Shown in pieces: positions 23,296-29,907 of a stretch of DNA of 42,091 nt. The notes beneath the pieces are model-generated. The model ran no database searches, was not told the DNA's origin, and worked only from the letters and a program-made list of their open reading frames with translations. Origin of the DNA: a virus; the IMG/VR virus record IMGVR_UViG_3300012039_000007, positions 1 through 42,091 of that record. The stretch is one strand, 5' to 3'. The position numbers and the translations under genes are program-made. Within the stretch, counting starts at the first letter, position 1; every line of letters begins with the position of its first letter.

Positions 23296-23534
23296 CACTT
23301 CTGCACCCCCACCTGCGACACCGGGTAGTTGGCGAGCACCACATCAACAGAAGCAATTATATTTTTTAAGTAGTTAGCGGTATATTTGCCTATCAATACG
23401 TCGTAAGAATCCTCGCGTAAAACGCGTAGCGCAGCAAGAAACTCATCCCTCTCTCGCAGCAGGGCGTCGCAGGTGTCCATTAGGTCATGCAAACTGCCAC
23501 GCGTTGATCTCCACTGCTCCGGCGTCAGTCTCAT
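23295..23534 (-). CDS. Small helical hypothetical protein
   Basis: 79 residues coupled by ATGA to the gene at 23531. The helices (EQWRSTRGSLHDLMDTCDALLRE near 6-28) are charged, without metal or catalytic motifs. Such small helical proteins are common in phage early regions. Function unknown. Confidence 0.55.
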   Translation of the reverse strand: MRLTPEQWRSTRGSLHDLMDTCDALLRERDEFLAALRVLREDSYDVLIGKYTANYLKNIIASVDVVLANYPVSQVGVQK

Positions 23535-23890
23535 CTTTGCTCCTTGGAAGCGGCGAGGGCTGCGTCATACTTAGCTTTCCACTTCGCGTTCATGTCCTCT
23601 TTGTATAATATGAATGGCAACGCCCACCGCAGATGCCCCTGCAACCTCGCAACCTGCTGGCGAAGGGCATCGGCTTCGCGTTCGTAATCCTGCGCCTTAA
23701 CTTCGCAGCACGCAAAATGGTTGACTTGTTCGCGGAGCCTCTCAATCTCCTGGTCGCGGGCGGTAAGCGTAATTTGATGGCTGGAGCGCCCCTCTGGAAA
23801 TAGATGGTCACCTGTGTGATCGAAGCGCAACTGGCAATAACCTGAAAACCGCTTCAACTCATTGCACATTTTGATTACGCCTTCAGCCAT
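23531..23890 (-). CDS. Zinc-binding N-terminus plus coiled coil
   Basis: 119 residues. The start CNELKRFSGYC...FDHTGDH gives two Cys and two His in the spacing of a small treble-clef-like site. A coiled coil of about 60 residues follows (DQEIERLREQV, DALRQQVARLQ) and then a Trp/Lys-rich end. It overlaps the upstream gene by 8 bp. The role is unknown, possibly a scaffold for host factors. Confidence 0.55.
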   Translation of the reverse strand: MAEGVIKMCNELKRFSGYCQLRFDHTGDHLFPEGRSSHQITLTARDQEIERLREQVNHFACCEVKAQDYEREADALRQQVARLQGHLRWALPFILYKEDMNAKWKAKYDAALAASKEQR

Positions 23891-24362
23891 CCCGTCCCTC
23901 CCTTGCGGCTTGCGCCCACATACGGAATATGCTCATTTGAGAAAGAGGCTGCTTACAGTCCCGGTATCGCTCGTGATGTTCAGCACACCGTTCATACGCT
24001 TTGACGCGAGCCTCCCTCACCAGCCGTTCGTGCTCGGCGCGAAAGTTGGGGCGAGGCGACAAGTTATGCAACTCTTGGGCTATGATCGTGGCCGTGTTGC
24101 TGATTGCGTGAGAGATGGCTCTGTCCAACTTGATTTCGTCAACGTCCATTAAATCTTCAGTCTGAGTTGCGTTCTTCTTACAGACTGCTACACACCGTGC
24201 CAGAGTCGCGTTGAACACTTCCCCCTCCACCTCGGCGCGGTAGGCGGTGAGCGCCTTGGCAAGCGTTTCAATTTGAACGCAGCGCACGCAGGTCTGCCCC
24301 TTGAACGGGATATGTTGGTGCTTCAATATCTCCCTCGCCAACTCCTGCTCGCGGTTAGTCAT
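23883..24362 (-). CDS. Hypothetical helical protein with CxxC
   Basis: 159 residues from the ATG at 24362, coupled by ATGA. It starts MTNREQELAREILKHQH and has TCVRCVQIETLAKALTAY, one CxxC and helix. This beginning recurs in small phage proteins of unknown function. The rest is helical with scattered Cys and His (YERCAEHHERYRDC), so metal binding is possible. Confidence 0.55.
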   Translation of the reverse strand: MTNREQELAREILKHQHIPFKGQTCVRCVQIETLAKALTAYRAEVEGEVFNATLARCVAVCKKNATQTEDLMDVDEIKLDRAISHAISNTATIIAQELHNLSPRPNFRAEHERLVREARVKAYERCAEHHERYRDCKQPLSQMSIFRMWAQAAREGRDG

Positions 24363-24505
24363 CGCATGGACCACCTTCCGATTAGATAACAACACGATGC
24401 AACAAGGCCGACTGCCCCAGAAAACCAACGCTCAATCAATATGGCCGCCGTGACCGCAGCTATCACAAAAAACCACCCTTGGATGAAACGTGTATCGCTG
24501 TTCAT
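24359..24505 (-). CDS. Two-TM micro membrane protein
   Basis: 48 residues from the ATG at 24505 (a second ATG at 24508 is equally possible). Two hydrophobic helices (WFFVIAAVTAAILIERW; GAVGLVASCCYLIG). Start and stop both overlap the neighbouring genes by a few bases. This is the best evidence that it is translated, and it rules out the longer upstream extension. Confidence 0.6.
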   Translation of the reverse strand: MNSDTRFIQGWFFVIAAVTAAILIERWFSGAVGLVASCCYLIGRWSMR

Positions 24506-24711
24506 CATTTGCGCTCTCCAAACACCTTCGCGGCCTGCTCGGCGTGCGCGGGGCAGAACGTGCGATCTTCTAGACCAATAATTCCCATTATCGGAATCAA
24601 CATCACAAATACATTCCATCTTGGCGTTGTAAAATGCGTACTCCATTTTCCATTCCATAATGCAGTAGTAGCAGTACACTCCGGCCAGTCGCAGCGGTAG
24701 AGACGGCTCAT
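24505..24711 (-). CDS. Small Cys/His protein with a hydrophobic segment
   Basis: 68 residues from the ATG at 24711, coupled by ATGA. YRCDWPEC near the start and FCPAHAEQAAKVF near the end supply three Cys and a His for zinc. Between them lies a hydrophobic stretch (VFVMLIPIMGIIGL). It could be a metal-binding membrane-associated protein. No family recognised. Confidence 0.55.
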   Translation of the reverse strand: MSRLYRCDWPECTATTALWNGKWSTHFTTPRWNVFVMLIPIMGIIGLEDRTFCPAHAEQAAKVFGERK

Positions 24712-24917
24712 GGCTTCACCCACATACCGGCTGCCCAAAATCCACACAGCACAGTTAGTACGATTGGTCCTATCATCACGATTACAGTTACCCCTGGCTC
24801 TAACCACCACGGCAACCTGTTCAAGATCGTCTTATTCCCCATACGGATGTGGATATAGATAGGGAACATACCCATGAACAAAATGAAAGTTAGCAGCCAT
24901 TTCAGCGTCGTAATCAC
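24708..24917 (-). CDS. Two-TM small membrane protein
   Basis: 69 residues from the GTG at 24917, coupled by GTGA to the 50-aa gene. Helices LLTFILFMGMFPIYIHI and TVIVMIGPIVLTVLCGFWAAGMW flank a polar loop. An upstream extension of the same frame would bury the neighbouring micro-gene and is rejected. Confidence 0.6.
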   Translation of the reverse strand: MITTLKWLLTFILFMGMFPIYIHIRMGNKTILNRLPWWLEPGVTVIVMIGPIVLTVLCGFWAAGMWVKP

Positions 24918-25066
24918 CCTCCACCCTCCTCTCCCTCGGCTGGCTTGCGCTCCACCACGAATACCTTCCAAAACGCCCAAAAGAACGCGACCACTACACC
25001 CAAAGCGACACAGTACGCAATGACGAGGTACCCAAGCACCATTGCAATATGGTCTAAGCGGCTCAT
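24914..25066 (-). CDS. Single-TM micro membrane protein
   Basis: 50 residues, ATG at 25066 coupled by ATGA. One transmembrane helix (MVLGYLVIAYCVALGVVVAF) and an acidic Gly-rich tail (KPAEGEEGGG). Its presence in the exact gap between two genes, with overlaps on both sides, supports it. Confidence 0.6.
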   Translation of the reverse strand: MSRLDHIAMVLGYLVIAYCVALGVVVAFFWAFWKVFVVERKPAEGEEGGG

Positions 25067-25656
25067 GGCTTGCGCTCCATGGCGGCACCGTAGAAGCAGC
25101 GTTTAACGGGTGTGCCTACGGGAACGCCGCCGCACTGACTACATTGCTTGTCGTGCGCACTGAGCCTCGCCACCCGCCCCACTTCGGCGTCGTGGGCCGC
25201 GAGCGCCTTCGCTGCGGGGAGGTCGATGCCTTCTTCTACCGTCCTCGCCATTGCTTCTCTTGTAGGGCCGTCATCGTGGTAATCGTCGCTAATTCTTCGT
25301 ATACGCCTTGCCGCCTCCCGCAGCGCCAGCCCACGCGCCACGTCTGCGGCATCCTGTAACTCTGCAACTTGCTTTCGCAGAGTAATAATCTGACTTGGAT
25401 ACTCTGTTCGCTTACGAATGTACGCGGCGCAATATTCAGGATCGTCTACGAACTCGCTGCCACTTGGAGTCAGGCCCTCAATGGCACGCTTCCAACGAGC
25501 TAGCATGTTGCGGGCGTCGGCCTCGCGTTGGGCGAGATGTTTAGATAATCTCTCGATGGGTTCATCCATAGACTTGAGTACTCCAACCGATAGTGCCGTA
25601 TCACATAATCTATGGAGTAGCTCCCGCAACTCCTCGTGTTTCTGCTCTGGCGTCAT
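25063..25656 (-). CDS. Helical protein with C-terminal zinc-like site
   Basis: 197 residues coupled by ATGA. The body is long charged helix (EELRELLHRL, IERLSKHLAQREADARNML, IITLRKQVAELQDAADVA) with coiled-coil character. The end reads KQCSQCGG...VKRC, half a zinc ribbon. Similar helix-rich proteins are frequent beside MazG in phage early regions. Role unknown. Confidence 0.55.
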   Translation of the reverse strand: MTPEQKHEELRELLHRLCDTALSVGVLKSMDEPIERLSKHLAQREADARNMLARWKRAIEGLTPSGSEFVDDPEYCAAYIRKRTEYPSQIITLRKQVAELQDAADVARGLALREAARRIRRISDDYHDDGPTREAMARTVEEGIDLPAAKALAAHDAEVGRVARLSAHDKQCSQCGGVPVGTPVKRCFYGAAMERKP

Positions 25657-25994
25657 GGCAATCGCTCCGGGAATCCTACTTTCTCGGACGTGCGATTGAA
25701 CTTGGTGACGATAGCCTGCGCTAGATCAATGCCTTCACTGGCCGCCATAATGTCGAGATAGATAGCAACGTCGGCCAGTTCGTCAGCCAACTTCGACTTC
25801 AGTTCGTTTGTGGTCAGACTGTTCCCGACGATGCCGTCACGTTCACGGTTTAGTTTTTTGACTAGGTTCAGAGCTTCGCCCATCTCGCCAGCCGTTGCGA
25901 CGGCCCAATCAGACAGGCTCCACTCGTTCAATCCGCGTGGATGCCATCTGGAACAGCGGGATATGTTGGCTTGCCGTAATTGTTCAAAGGTCAC
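25653..25994 (-). CDS. MazG-like nucleotide pyrophosphohydrolase
   Basis: 113 residues from a GTG at 25994 (ribosome-binding site GGTGAG, coupled by GTGA). The all-alpha NTP-PPase signature is present: EMGEAL (E37, E40), then ELADVAIYLD (E72, D75), which bind Mg2+. Family members hydrolyse NTPs or ppGpp-like nucleotides to monophosphates. Phages are thought to use them to adjust nucleotide pools or blunt starvation signalling. A single-domain size fits. Confidence 0.88.
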   Translation of the reverse strand: MTFEQLRQANISRCSRWHPRGLNEWSLSDWAVATAGEMGEALNLVKKLNRERDGIVGNSLTTNELKSKLADELADVAIYLDIMAASEGIDLAQAIVTKFNRTSEKVGFPERLP

Positions 25995-26212
25995 TGTCTC
26001 TCACCTCGCTTCCGATCTGAACGAAACCGCGAAAAATCGTAGCCCGAACCATCGCCATACTTTGGAACACACAGTAACTTTCCAAGACATGCGGTGTGCT
26101 TATCGTGCTCCTCGATACTCCGACAACAAGAGCAACCTTCCGATTGCATGTAATCTGCTACTGCTTGACGAATCTCACTCAACTTCGCCTTCCCCCTGCG
26201 TCGGGTGGTCAC
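25991..26212 (-). CDS. Small conserved Cys-rich phage protein
   Basis: 73 residues, GTG start, GTGA coupling on both sides. SEGCSCCRSIEEHD and the end VPKYGDGSGYDFSRF are a recognisable motif pair in small phage and mobile-element proteins of unknown role. The C-C-C-H set may bind zinc. Confidence 0.65.
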   Translation of the reverse strand: MTTRRRGKAKLSEIRQAVADYMQSEGCSCCRSIEEHDKHTACLGKLLCVPKYGDGSGYDFSRFRSDRKRGERQ

Positions 26213-26436
26213 GCTACCCCCACCGGCCTCGGGCTCGTCTGCATCCCCATCTTCATCGCCGTCCAGATCATGCTGGCGGCGTTCTCTGGATTACTCAACC
26301 ACTGCTTGTAGTCCGGCAGCGCCAGAATCGTCACAATTGCGTCAATCTCGTCCTCGGTCGGCGTGCCCGCGTCGCCCTGTTCGCGCAGCGGACTAACCAT
26401 CCACTGTCTAATGCGCCGTTCAGTTTCTGCTGTCAT
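26209..26436 (-). CDS. Small helical protein
   Basis: 75 residues from the ATG at 26436, coupled by ATGA to the membrane micro-gene upstream. Residues AETERRIRQWMVSPL and EDEIDAIVTILALPDYKQW are helical. No motif recognised. Confidence 0.5.
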   Translation of the reverse strand: MTAETERRIRQWMVSPLREQGDAGTPTEDEIDAIVTILALPDYKQWLSNPENAASMIWTAMKMGMQTSPRPVGVA

Positions 26437-26597
26437 ATTCCCACCCACCAACTAAGTAAGAATCCCACCACAGTGCCTAGGGCTATCGCGCCCCACATCC
26501 ATAAGTTAGTGCGATATCTGTAAAGTGGTCTTGTATTCAGTGGCCGATAATATATTGGATACGGCCCGGTACGTACAGTTACATCGTACCTGTTCAT
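26433..26597 (-). CDS. Micro membrane protein (54 aa)
   Basis: 54 residues with a strong GGGGGAG ribosome-binding site and an ATGA overlap with the next gene. A Tyr/Arg/Pro-rich N-terminus (GPYPIYYRPLNTRPLYRYR) precedes one C-terminal transmembrane helix (LWMWGAIALGTVVGFLLSWW). It is probably tail-anchored, with the aromatic-basic head in the cytoplasm. Confidence 0.6.
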   Translation of the reverse strand: MNRYDVTVRTGPYPIYYRPLNTRPLYRYRTNLWMWGAIALGTVVGFLLSWWVGI

Positions 26598-26620
26598 ATC
26601 TCCCCCTTGCGAAGTACTGA

Positions 26621-26644
26621 GGGCGGCTCGTCATTAAACCGCCC
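26621..26644 (-). terminator. GC-rich hairpin after the gene at 26660
   Basis: GGGCGG and CCGCCC with a 12-nt loop, 16 bp past the stop in the leftward transcript. No T-run follows. It may attenuate or process the transcript. Confidence 0.3.
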
Positions 26645-26659
26645 CTGCAATGCTTTCTC

Positions 26660-27184
26660 TTACGCCGATATAGCTGTGACTGCCTCTTTCTCTGTGATCT
26701 TGACGCAGCCAAGCTTTTCAAGACTGTTCAAGTCACCGCGTACGTATGAACGTGCAGACTCTTCGGTGATCTTCTTTTTTCCGTATCGCTCAGTCTTGAT
26801 CACAGCTTCAAAGAGACTGCCAAAGTCCATCGCTGCATCTTTCTTCAACAATACTTGAAGAACGACAGCGTTATGATTGGTTGTCTCTTTGTCGTCAACT
26901 TTCTTTTGTAGAGCTGTGTCAATCTTGCTCGAAAGAGCTGTGTAAAGTTTGAGACTCTTCATTGTCCCATTCGACTTCGCAACAACTTTCTTTGCCTTCT
27001 TTTCTTTCTTTGCCATCTCATTCTCTCCTTGTGTTTCAGATTGTGATGCTACAAAGTTTTTGCACTTGCAAAAGTCGGCAAAGTTATTGCCCGTTGAACT
27101 TACACAGGGGTAAAGCTTCTCTTGGCGGCGGTGGAACTTATAGTCGTGGCCGCAGCGTCCGCAGAGTACTCCTGTGAGGGTCAT
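26660..27184 (-). CDS. Cys-rich zinc-like head fused to basic winged-helix-like protein
   Basis: 174 residues from the ATG at 27184, coupled by ATGA. Residues 1-45 hold LCGRCGHDYKFH...C...FCKCKNF, a zinc-type motif common as a stand-alone phage micro-protein. Residues 57-70 are Lys-rich (KKEKKAKKVVAK), like a histone-H1 tail. The last 100 residues form a helical domain (NHNAVVLQVLLKKD, ARSYVRGDLNSLEKLG) suggestive of DNA binding. A second start at the internal ATG (27016, ribosome-binding site AAGGAGAG) could yield the basic part alone. Confidence 0.6.
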   Translation of the reverse strand: MTLTGVLCGRCGHDYKFHRRQEKLYPCVSSTGNNFADFCKCKNFVASQSETQGENEMAKKEKKAKKVVAKSNGTMKSLKLYTALSSKIDTALQKKVDDKETTNHNAVVLQVLLKKDAAMDFGSLFEAVIKTERYGKKKITEESARSYVRGDLNSLEKLGCVKITEKEAVTAISA

Positions 27185-27345
27185 GGCTTCACCTTTGTAA
27201 TTTCAGGGTACTTTTCACTATTGATAAACTCAAATATTTTGTGAATAAATTCATCACGCGAAGAGTTCCACGCCTGTTCCGCCCAATACGCTTCAGGTGA
27301 AACGGAGCTGAATTCTTTCGTAGCTGCCCATTCTTCGTAAGTCAT
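27181..27345 (-). CDS. Small hypothetical protein
   Basis: 54 residues from the ATG at 27345 (GGAAGG upstream; ATGA overlap with the zinc-ribbon gene). The sequence MTYEEWAATKEF...PEAYWAEQAWNSSRDEF is aromatic and acidic, of a type common in phage early regions. Confidence 0.55.
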   Translation of the reverse strand: MTYEEWAATKEFSSVSPEAYWAEQAWNSSRDEFIHKIFEFINSEKYPEITKVKP

Positions 27346-27464
27346 TTCGCCTTCCAATTCTTGCCGCATGTACGGCAATGGTGGTCTTTAGTCTTGAGTC
27401 GCATGTACGTCTGTGTGCTACCACAGCTTGGACAGCGTGGCTTCTCAAGTTTAGGTGCGCTCAT
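27342..27464 (-). CDS. Zinc-ribbon micro-protein
   Basis: 40 residues. CPSCGS...HCRTCGKNW is a textbook zinc ribbon (two CxxCG knuckles, 13 residues between the pairs). It has a coupled ATGA end. Such proteins bind nucleic acid or RNA polymerase subunits in known phages. Here the target is unknown. Confidence 0.7.
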   Translation of the reverse strand: MSAPKLEKPRCPSCGSTQTYMRLKTKDHHCRTCGKNWKAK

Positions 27465-27624
27465 TGTTTTCCTTTGGCTGTGGCATTGATTCATAAACTT
27501 GCCACGCTGCAAGGCAGGCCGCTGCTACTTCATGTTGTTTAGGGTTGGCAGGGCAAGTTGCGCGCGCCACGCCCTTAGGACCGTTGATTATTACTTCGCA
27601 ATTACTTGACGATGTGGATGCCAT
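27451..27624 (-). CDS. Small hypothetical protein
   Basis: 57 residues, overlapping both neighbours (14 and 23 bp). NCEVIINGPKGVARATCP forms a short beta hairpin with two Cys, followed by a helix (HEVAAACLAAWQVYESM). Supported by the open frame and operon position only. Confidence 0.45.
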   Translation of the reverse strand: MASTSSSNCEVIINGPKGVARATCPANPKQHEVAAACLAAWQVYESMPQPKENNERT

Positions 27625-27811
27625 TCTTCACTCGCTTTCCTGTATGTGTAAGCTTCATGTGCTGCCGCAGCGCCTGCGTTGCTTTGCGCTCTGCGCTCCA
27701 GCCGCCGAACTCTACTTCGTTGCCAATTTCGAACTTTATAACCTTCCACGTGCAGCTTCCTATTTGGCAGCGCGCTACGGCGTGTTTCGGTTTGCGGGTG
27801 TAAGCTGGCAC
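27602..27811 (-). CDS. C2H2-type zinc-finger-like protein
   Basis: 69 residues. The order C-x4-C, then LRQHMKLTHTGKR (HxxxxH followed by TGKR), is strikingly like a C2H2 finger with a TGKR linker, although the spacing between Cys and His is longer than classic. Basic overall. Likely to bind nucleic acid. Confidence 0.6.
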   Translation of the reverse strand: MPAYTRKPKHAVARCQIGSCTWKVIKFEIGNEVEFGGWSAERKATQALRQHMKLTHTGKRVKNGIHIVK

Positions 27812-27812
27812 G

Positions 27813-28109
27813 TTAGTAACCTTGCGCCTTGCGAATCAATTTACGTGCTGGCTTAGTCAGTACTCGTGCTTTTAGTTCCGTGTTGTACGCGTGTGAAATG
27901 TACTTAGCTAACATCTCGTGCGCGCGTTCGTTATCCAGATCGAATCCATCAGCAACCCAAGTTGAATCCACTTGCAATTCCACTGTCCACTTGAACCATT
28001 TAGGTACTCGCACTGCGCGCTTCTCTCTTACTGCTTCATCTTTAAACTGATCTTCGCCATAATTGCCGGTAATGTGTTTGTCTAGATCCTCTACTGCTCT
28101 GCTGTTCAT
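27813..28109 (-). CDS. Conserved small phage protein
   Basis: 98 residues. The start MNSRAVEDLDKHITGNYGED is a conserved opening in small phage proteins. A middle beta part (WTVELQVDSTWVADGFDL) and helix (ERAHEMLAKYISHA) follow. Function unknown. It lies 1 bp from the finger protein gene. Confidence 0.65.
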   Translation of the reverse strand: MNSRAVEDLDKHITGNYGEDQFKDEAVREKRAVRVPKWFKWTVELQVDSTWVADGFDLDNERAHEMLAKYISHAYNTELKARVLTKPARKLIRKAQGY

Positions 28110-28249
28110 CGCATCCCCCTAAGTGCATACCATGCTACGTTGCCTATGATACTTGCCTCACACCAGTAGTGCGCTACAACCTTTAACCACCACCAAGCTA
28201 TATCTGCTTGCGAATATGCGGGCTGGGCGTAGATGTAAATGTCATGCAT
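28106..28249 (-). CDS. Aromatic micro-protein, possibly membrane-associated
   Basis: 47 residues from the ATG at 28249, inside the overlap with the upstream stop. IAWWWLKVVAHYWCEASIIGNVAWYAL is a Trp-rich hydrophobic stretch (given here only as a landmark near residues 18-42). Coupled by ATGA to the next gene. Confidence 0.5.
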   Translation of the reverse strand: MHDIYIYAQPAYSQADIAWWWLKVVAHYWCEASIIGNVAWYALRGMR

Positions 28250-28454
28250 ACGGTCGCTCGTCGCACCAGTCATCTTCGAACATCGGCGAGTCAACGCCGT
28301 AGTGATCAGCCTCCCCTGTCTCTTCAGTGGTGCGCGTCGCACGCCGCTCTCTGTGCTGATCGAACCAATGCATGAGTAGCGCCACTTGCGCTTCTTCTTT
28401 CGTTGTGGCGTAGCGCAGAAAGTTAGGATGGTCAGTGCACTCGACTTGATGCAT
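28242..28454 (-). CDS. Small acidic hypothetical protein
   Basis: 70 residues from the ATG at 28454, which shares its A with the preceding TAA (TAATG). HQVECTDHPNFLRYATTKEE and a helix (AQVALLMHWFDQHRERR) are followed by an acidic end (MFEDDWCDE). No family recognised. Confidence 0.55.
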   Translation of the reverse strand: MHQVECTDHPNFLRYATTKEEAQVALLMHWFDQHRERRATRTTEETGEADHYGVDSPMFEDDWCDERPYA

Positions 28455-28603
28455 TACGACACTTCCACGTTGACGAATTCGCCGGACTGAGTACCAAGTA
28501 ACCACAATTCACACGATGCGCAGTATTTGTAATCAGTATCAATCTCAACGCCGCACTCTTCGCAGTTCGCGGTACGGTATTCTGTTTCGCAGTTAGCGTT
28601 CAT
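28454..28603 (-). CDS. Zinc-ribbon micro-protein, first gene of the second leftward operon
   Basis: 49 residues from the ATG at 28603 (GGAGGG ribosome-binding site). ANCEECGVEIDTDYKYCASCELW is a zinc ribbon with 13 residues between the two Cys pairs (cited as a landmark near residues 13-35). It is the first gene after the sigma70-like promoter at 28626-28655, so it is likely to be made early. Confidence 0.65.
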   Translation of the reverse strand: MNANCETEYRTANCEECGVEIDTDYKYCASCELWLLGTQSGEFVNVEVS

Positions 28604-28625
28604 TGTGTTGCCCTCCATGTCCACC

Positions 28626-28655
28626 ATATTACACATACATACTATTTCGTGTCAA
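28626..28655 (-). promoter_or_regulatory. Sigma70-like promoter, leftward
   Basis: A perfect TTGACA -35 (28650-28655) and TAATAT -10 (28626-28631) with an 18-bp spacer. It lies just upstream of the zinc-ribbon gene at 28603. It is the best promoter match in the window and implies use of host RNA polymerase. Confidence 0.75.
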
Positions 28656-28682
28656 CAAGAATCGCCAATTATTTTAATGTCA

Positions 28683-28711
28683 TTTAAGTGGTTGATTTTA
28701 CACCACTTAAA
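28683..28711 (-). terminator. AT-rich hairpin over the glycosyltransferase stop
   Basis: A 9-bp perfect stem (TTTAAGTGG with CCACTTAAA) and 11-nt loop. It covers the stop of the glycosyltransferase gene and sits 28 bp before the next promoter. Possibly a terminator separating two leftward operons, though no clean T-run follows. Confidence 0.45.
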
Positions 28712-29532
28712 ATCATTCCGTAGTTGTTTACGCCCTCTGAGACCTTAATGTCAGGTCTCAGACGAAGCTCATTCTTCGCAAAACCACTGTAATCCACAGT
28801 GTGTTGCCACCTGCCCCACTTGCGTGTGATCTTCACAATGTCGGGATGTTGTTCTTTTAAGCTTTTCGCCATCTTTAGCCGGCCATCTCCTTCATACAAC
28901 TCAGTAGTGTTTCCGCCTTTCACTGTCATCGTTGCTGCTTTATCCGCAAGGAAAGTCAAGAAGAGCACTGTACACCAACCATCTTTAAGTGCCCTGATCG
29001 AAAGATCCGTATCTTCGTTGTACCTGCCACGCCATTCATATGGCAGGTCATTCTTGAGCAAGATGCAGGAGTATATACGCGTGTTCAAACGGAAAGGATC
29101 GTACTTTTCACGAGGATCAATAAAGAATCTATAGTTGAATCCAGCTATCGCCACATTCTCGTAACGATCCACGAAATCTTCAGCGGCGCGAAAGATTGCT
29201 GCTGAATCGCAGGGATATTTCTTATTGTGATTGAAGCGACAGAAGCCGCCAATGTTGTCGTCAAGTATCCAGTGTCTCGACGCGCCAGACTCTCGTGCGT
29301 GATCCCACACCCAGTTACGCGCCGGTATTGAGCCCAGCCCTAAGTTGCTAAACGGAAGTACAAGCAACTTCTCTTCGTCGCTCCAGCGCATATGGGCACA
29401 GTAGAGCTTGTGTTCCTGTGGCTCTATCACGAGTCTGTACGGACAGTTCATCTCATCAAGAGCGCGCGCTGTTAGACGCGACTCGTAGCGGCCTTTCGAG
29501 ATGATGTACACTGGATATTTAGGTAGGATCAT
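28684..29532 (-). CDS. TET-associated-type glycosyltransferase (DNA hypermodification)
   Basis: 282 residues from the ATG at 29532, where homology begins. An upstream extension of 64 residues reads as noise through the neighbouring gene. The sequence has the TAGT/GREB1-like layout: PVYIISKGRYESRLTARAL, IPARNWVWDHA, ILDDN (DD 91-92, GT-A-like metal site), IFRAAEDFVDRYENVAIAG, and RYNEDTDLSIRAL (likely catalytic acids). Known relatives are proposed to glycosylate hydroxymethylated pyrimidines made by phage TET/JBP oxygenases, protecting DNA from restriction. No classic TET gene was found in this window. The partner gene at 29519 overlaps it by 14 bp. Confidence 0.85.
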   Translation of the reverse strand: MILPKYPVYIISKGRYESRLTARALDEMNCPYRLVIEPQEHKLYCAHMRWSDEEKLLVLPFSNLGLGSIPARNWVWDHARESGASRHWILDDNIGGFCRFNHNKKYPCDSAAIFRAAEDFVDRYENVAIAGFNYRFFIDPREKYDPFRLNTRIYSCILLKNDLPYEWRGRYNEDTDLSIRALKDGWCTVLFLTFLADKAATMTVKGGNTTELYEGDGRLKMAKSLKEQHPDIVKITRKWGRWQHTVDYSGFAKNELRLRPDIKVSEGVNNYGMILSGVKSTT

Positions 29533-29800
29533 CGAGTTTGTCCGTTGATGGATCATGCACGTATCTGATCTTTGAAAAGTCGTTGATCGTCGCCTCTGGA
29601 TGCCACACGCTCTGAGTATCAAGCGTAATCTGCTGCTTGATAATCTTCGCGAAGGCTTCCATATCTTCTCGACTCTCGAAATGTACATACAGAGTCTTAA
29701 ATGGTTTGCAGTCCTTCGACACAAACTCTGGCATTCCTTTCCAGTGCTCTTCCCACCATTCGCCAGCTTCGAAAAGTGGCTTTTGCGATTCGTCGCTCAT
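29519..29800 (-). CDS. Conserved partner of the glycosyltransferase
   Basis: 93 residues. The string EEHWKGMPEFVSKDCKP, then LYVHFESREDMEAFAKII and ITLDTQSVWHPEA, is a pattern I associate with small proteins beside TAGT-type glycosyltransferases in phages and mobile elements. It has a compact alpha/beta fold without catalytic residues. It probably works with the modification enzyme, but how is unknown. Confidence 0.7.
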   Translation of the reverse strand: MSDESQKPLFEAGEWWEEHWKGMPEFVSKDCKPFKTLYVHFESREDMEAFAKIIKQQITLDTQSVWHPEATINDFSKIRYVHDPSTDKLDDPT

Positions 29801-29907
29801 GATTGTCTCTTTTCATTTTTGTACCAACACTCTCTGCATATACGTCCATACTTATCATCGTGTATAGTTTCTTTTTCTTGCTTACAGTCGCCGCATTTAT
29901 ACATCAT
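29797..29907 (-). CDS. Zinc-ribbon micro-protein
   Basis: 36 residues from the ATG at 29907, overlapping the primase stop (ATGA), and ending in an ATGA overlap with the next gene. KCGDCKQEK...ICRECWYK provides two CxxC knuckles. Overlaps at both ends make it convincing despite the size. Confidence 0.65.
   Translation of the reverse strand: MMYKCGDCKQEKETIHDDKYGRICRECWYKNEKRQS

Noticed and set aside
25810-26523. Long rightward open frame (237 codons)
   Set aside because: Antisense to MazG and neighbouring coupled genes; Ser/His/Pro/Arg-rich composition typical of a shadow frame.
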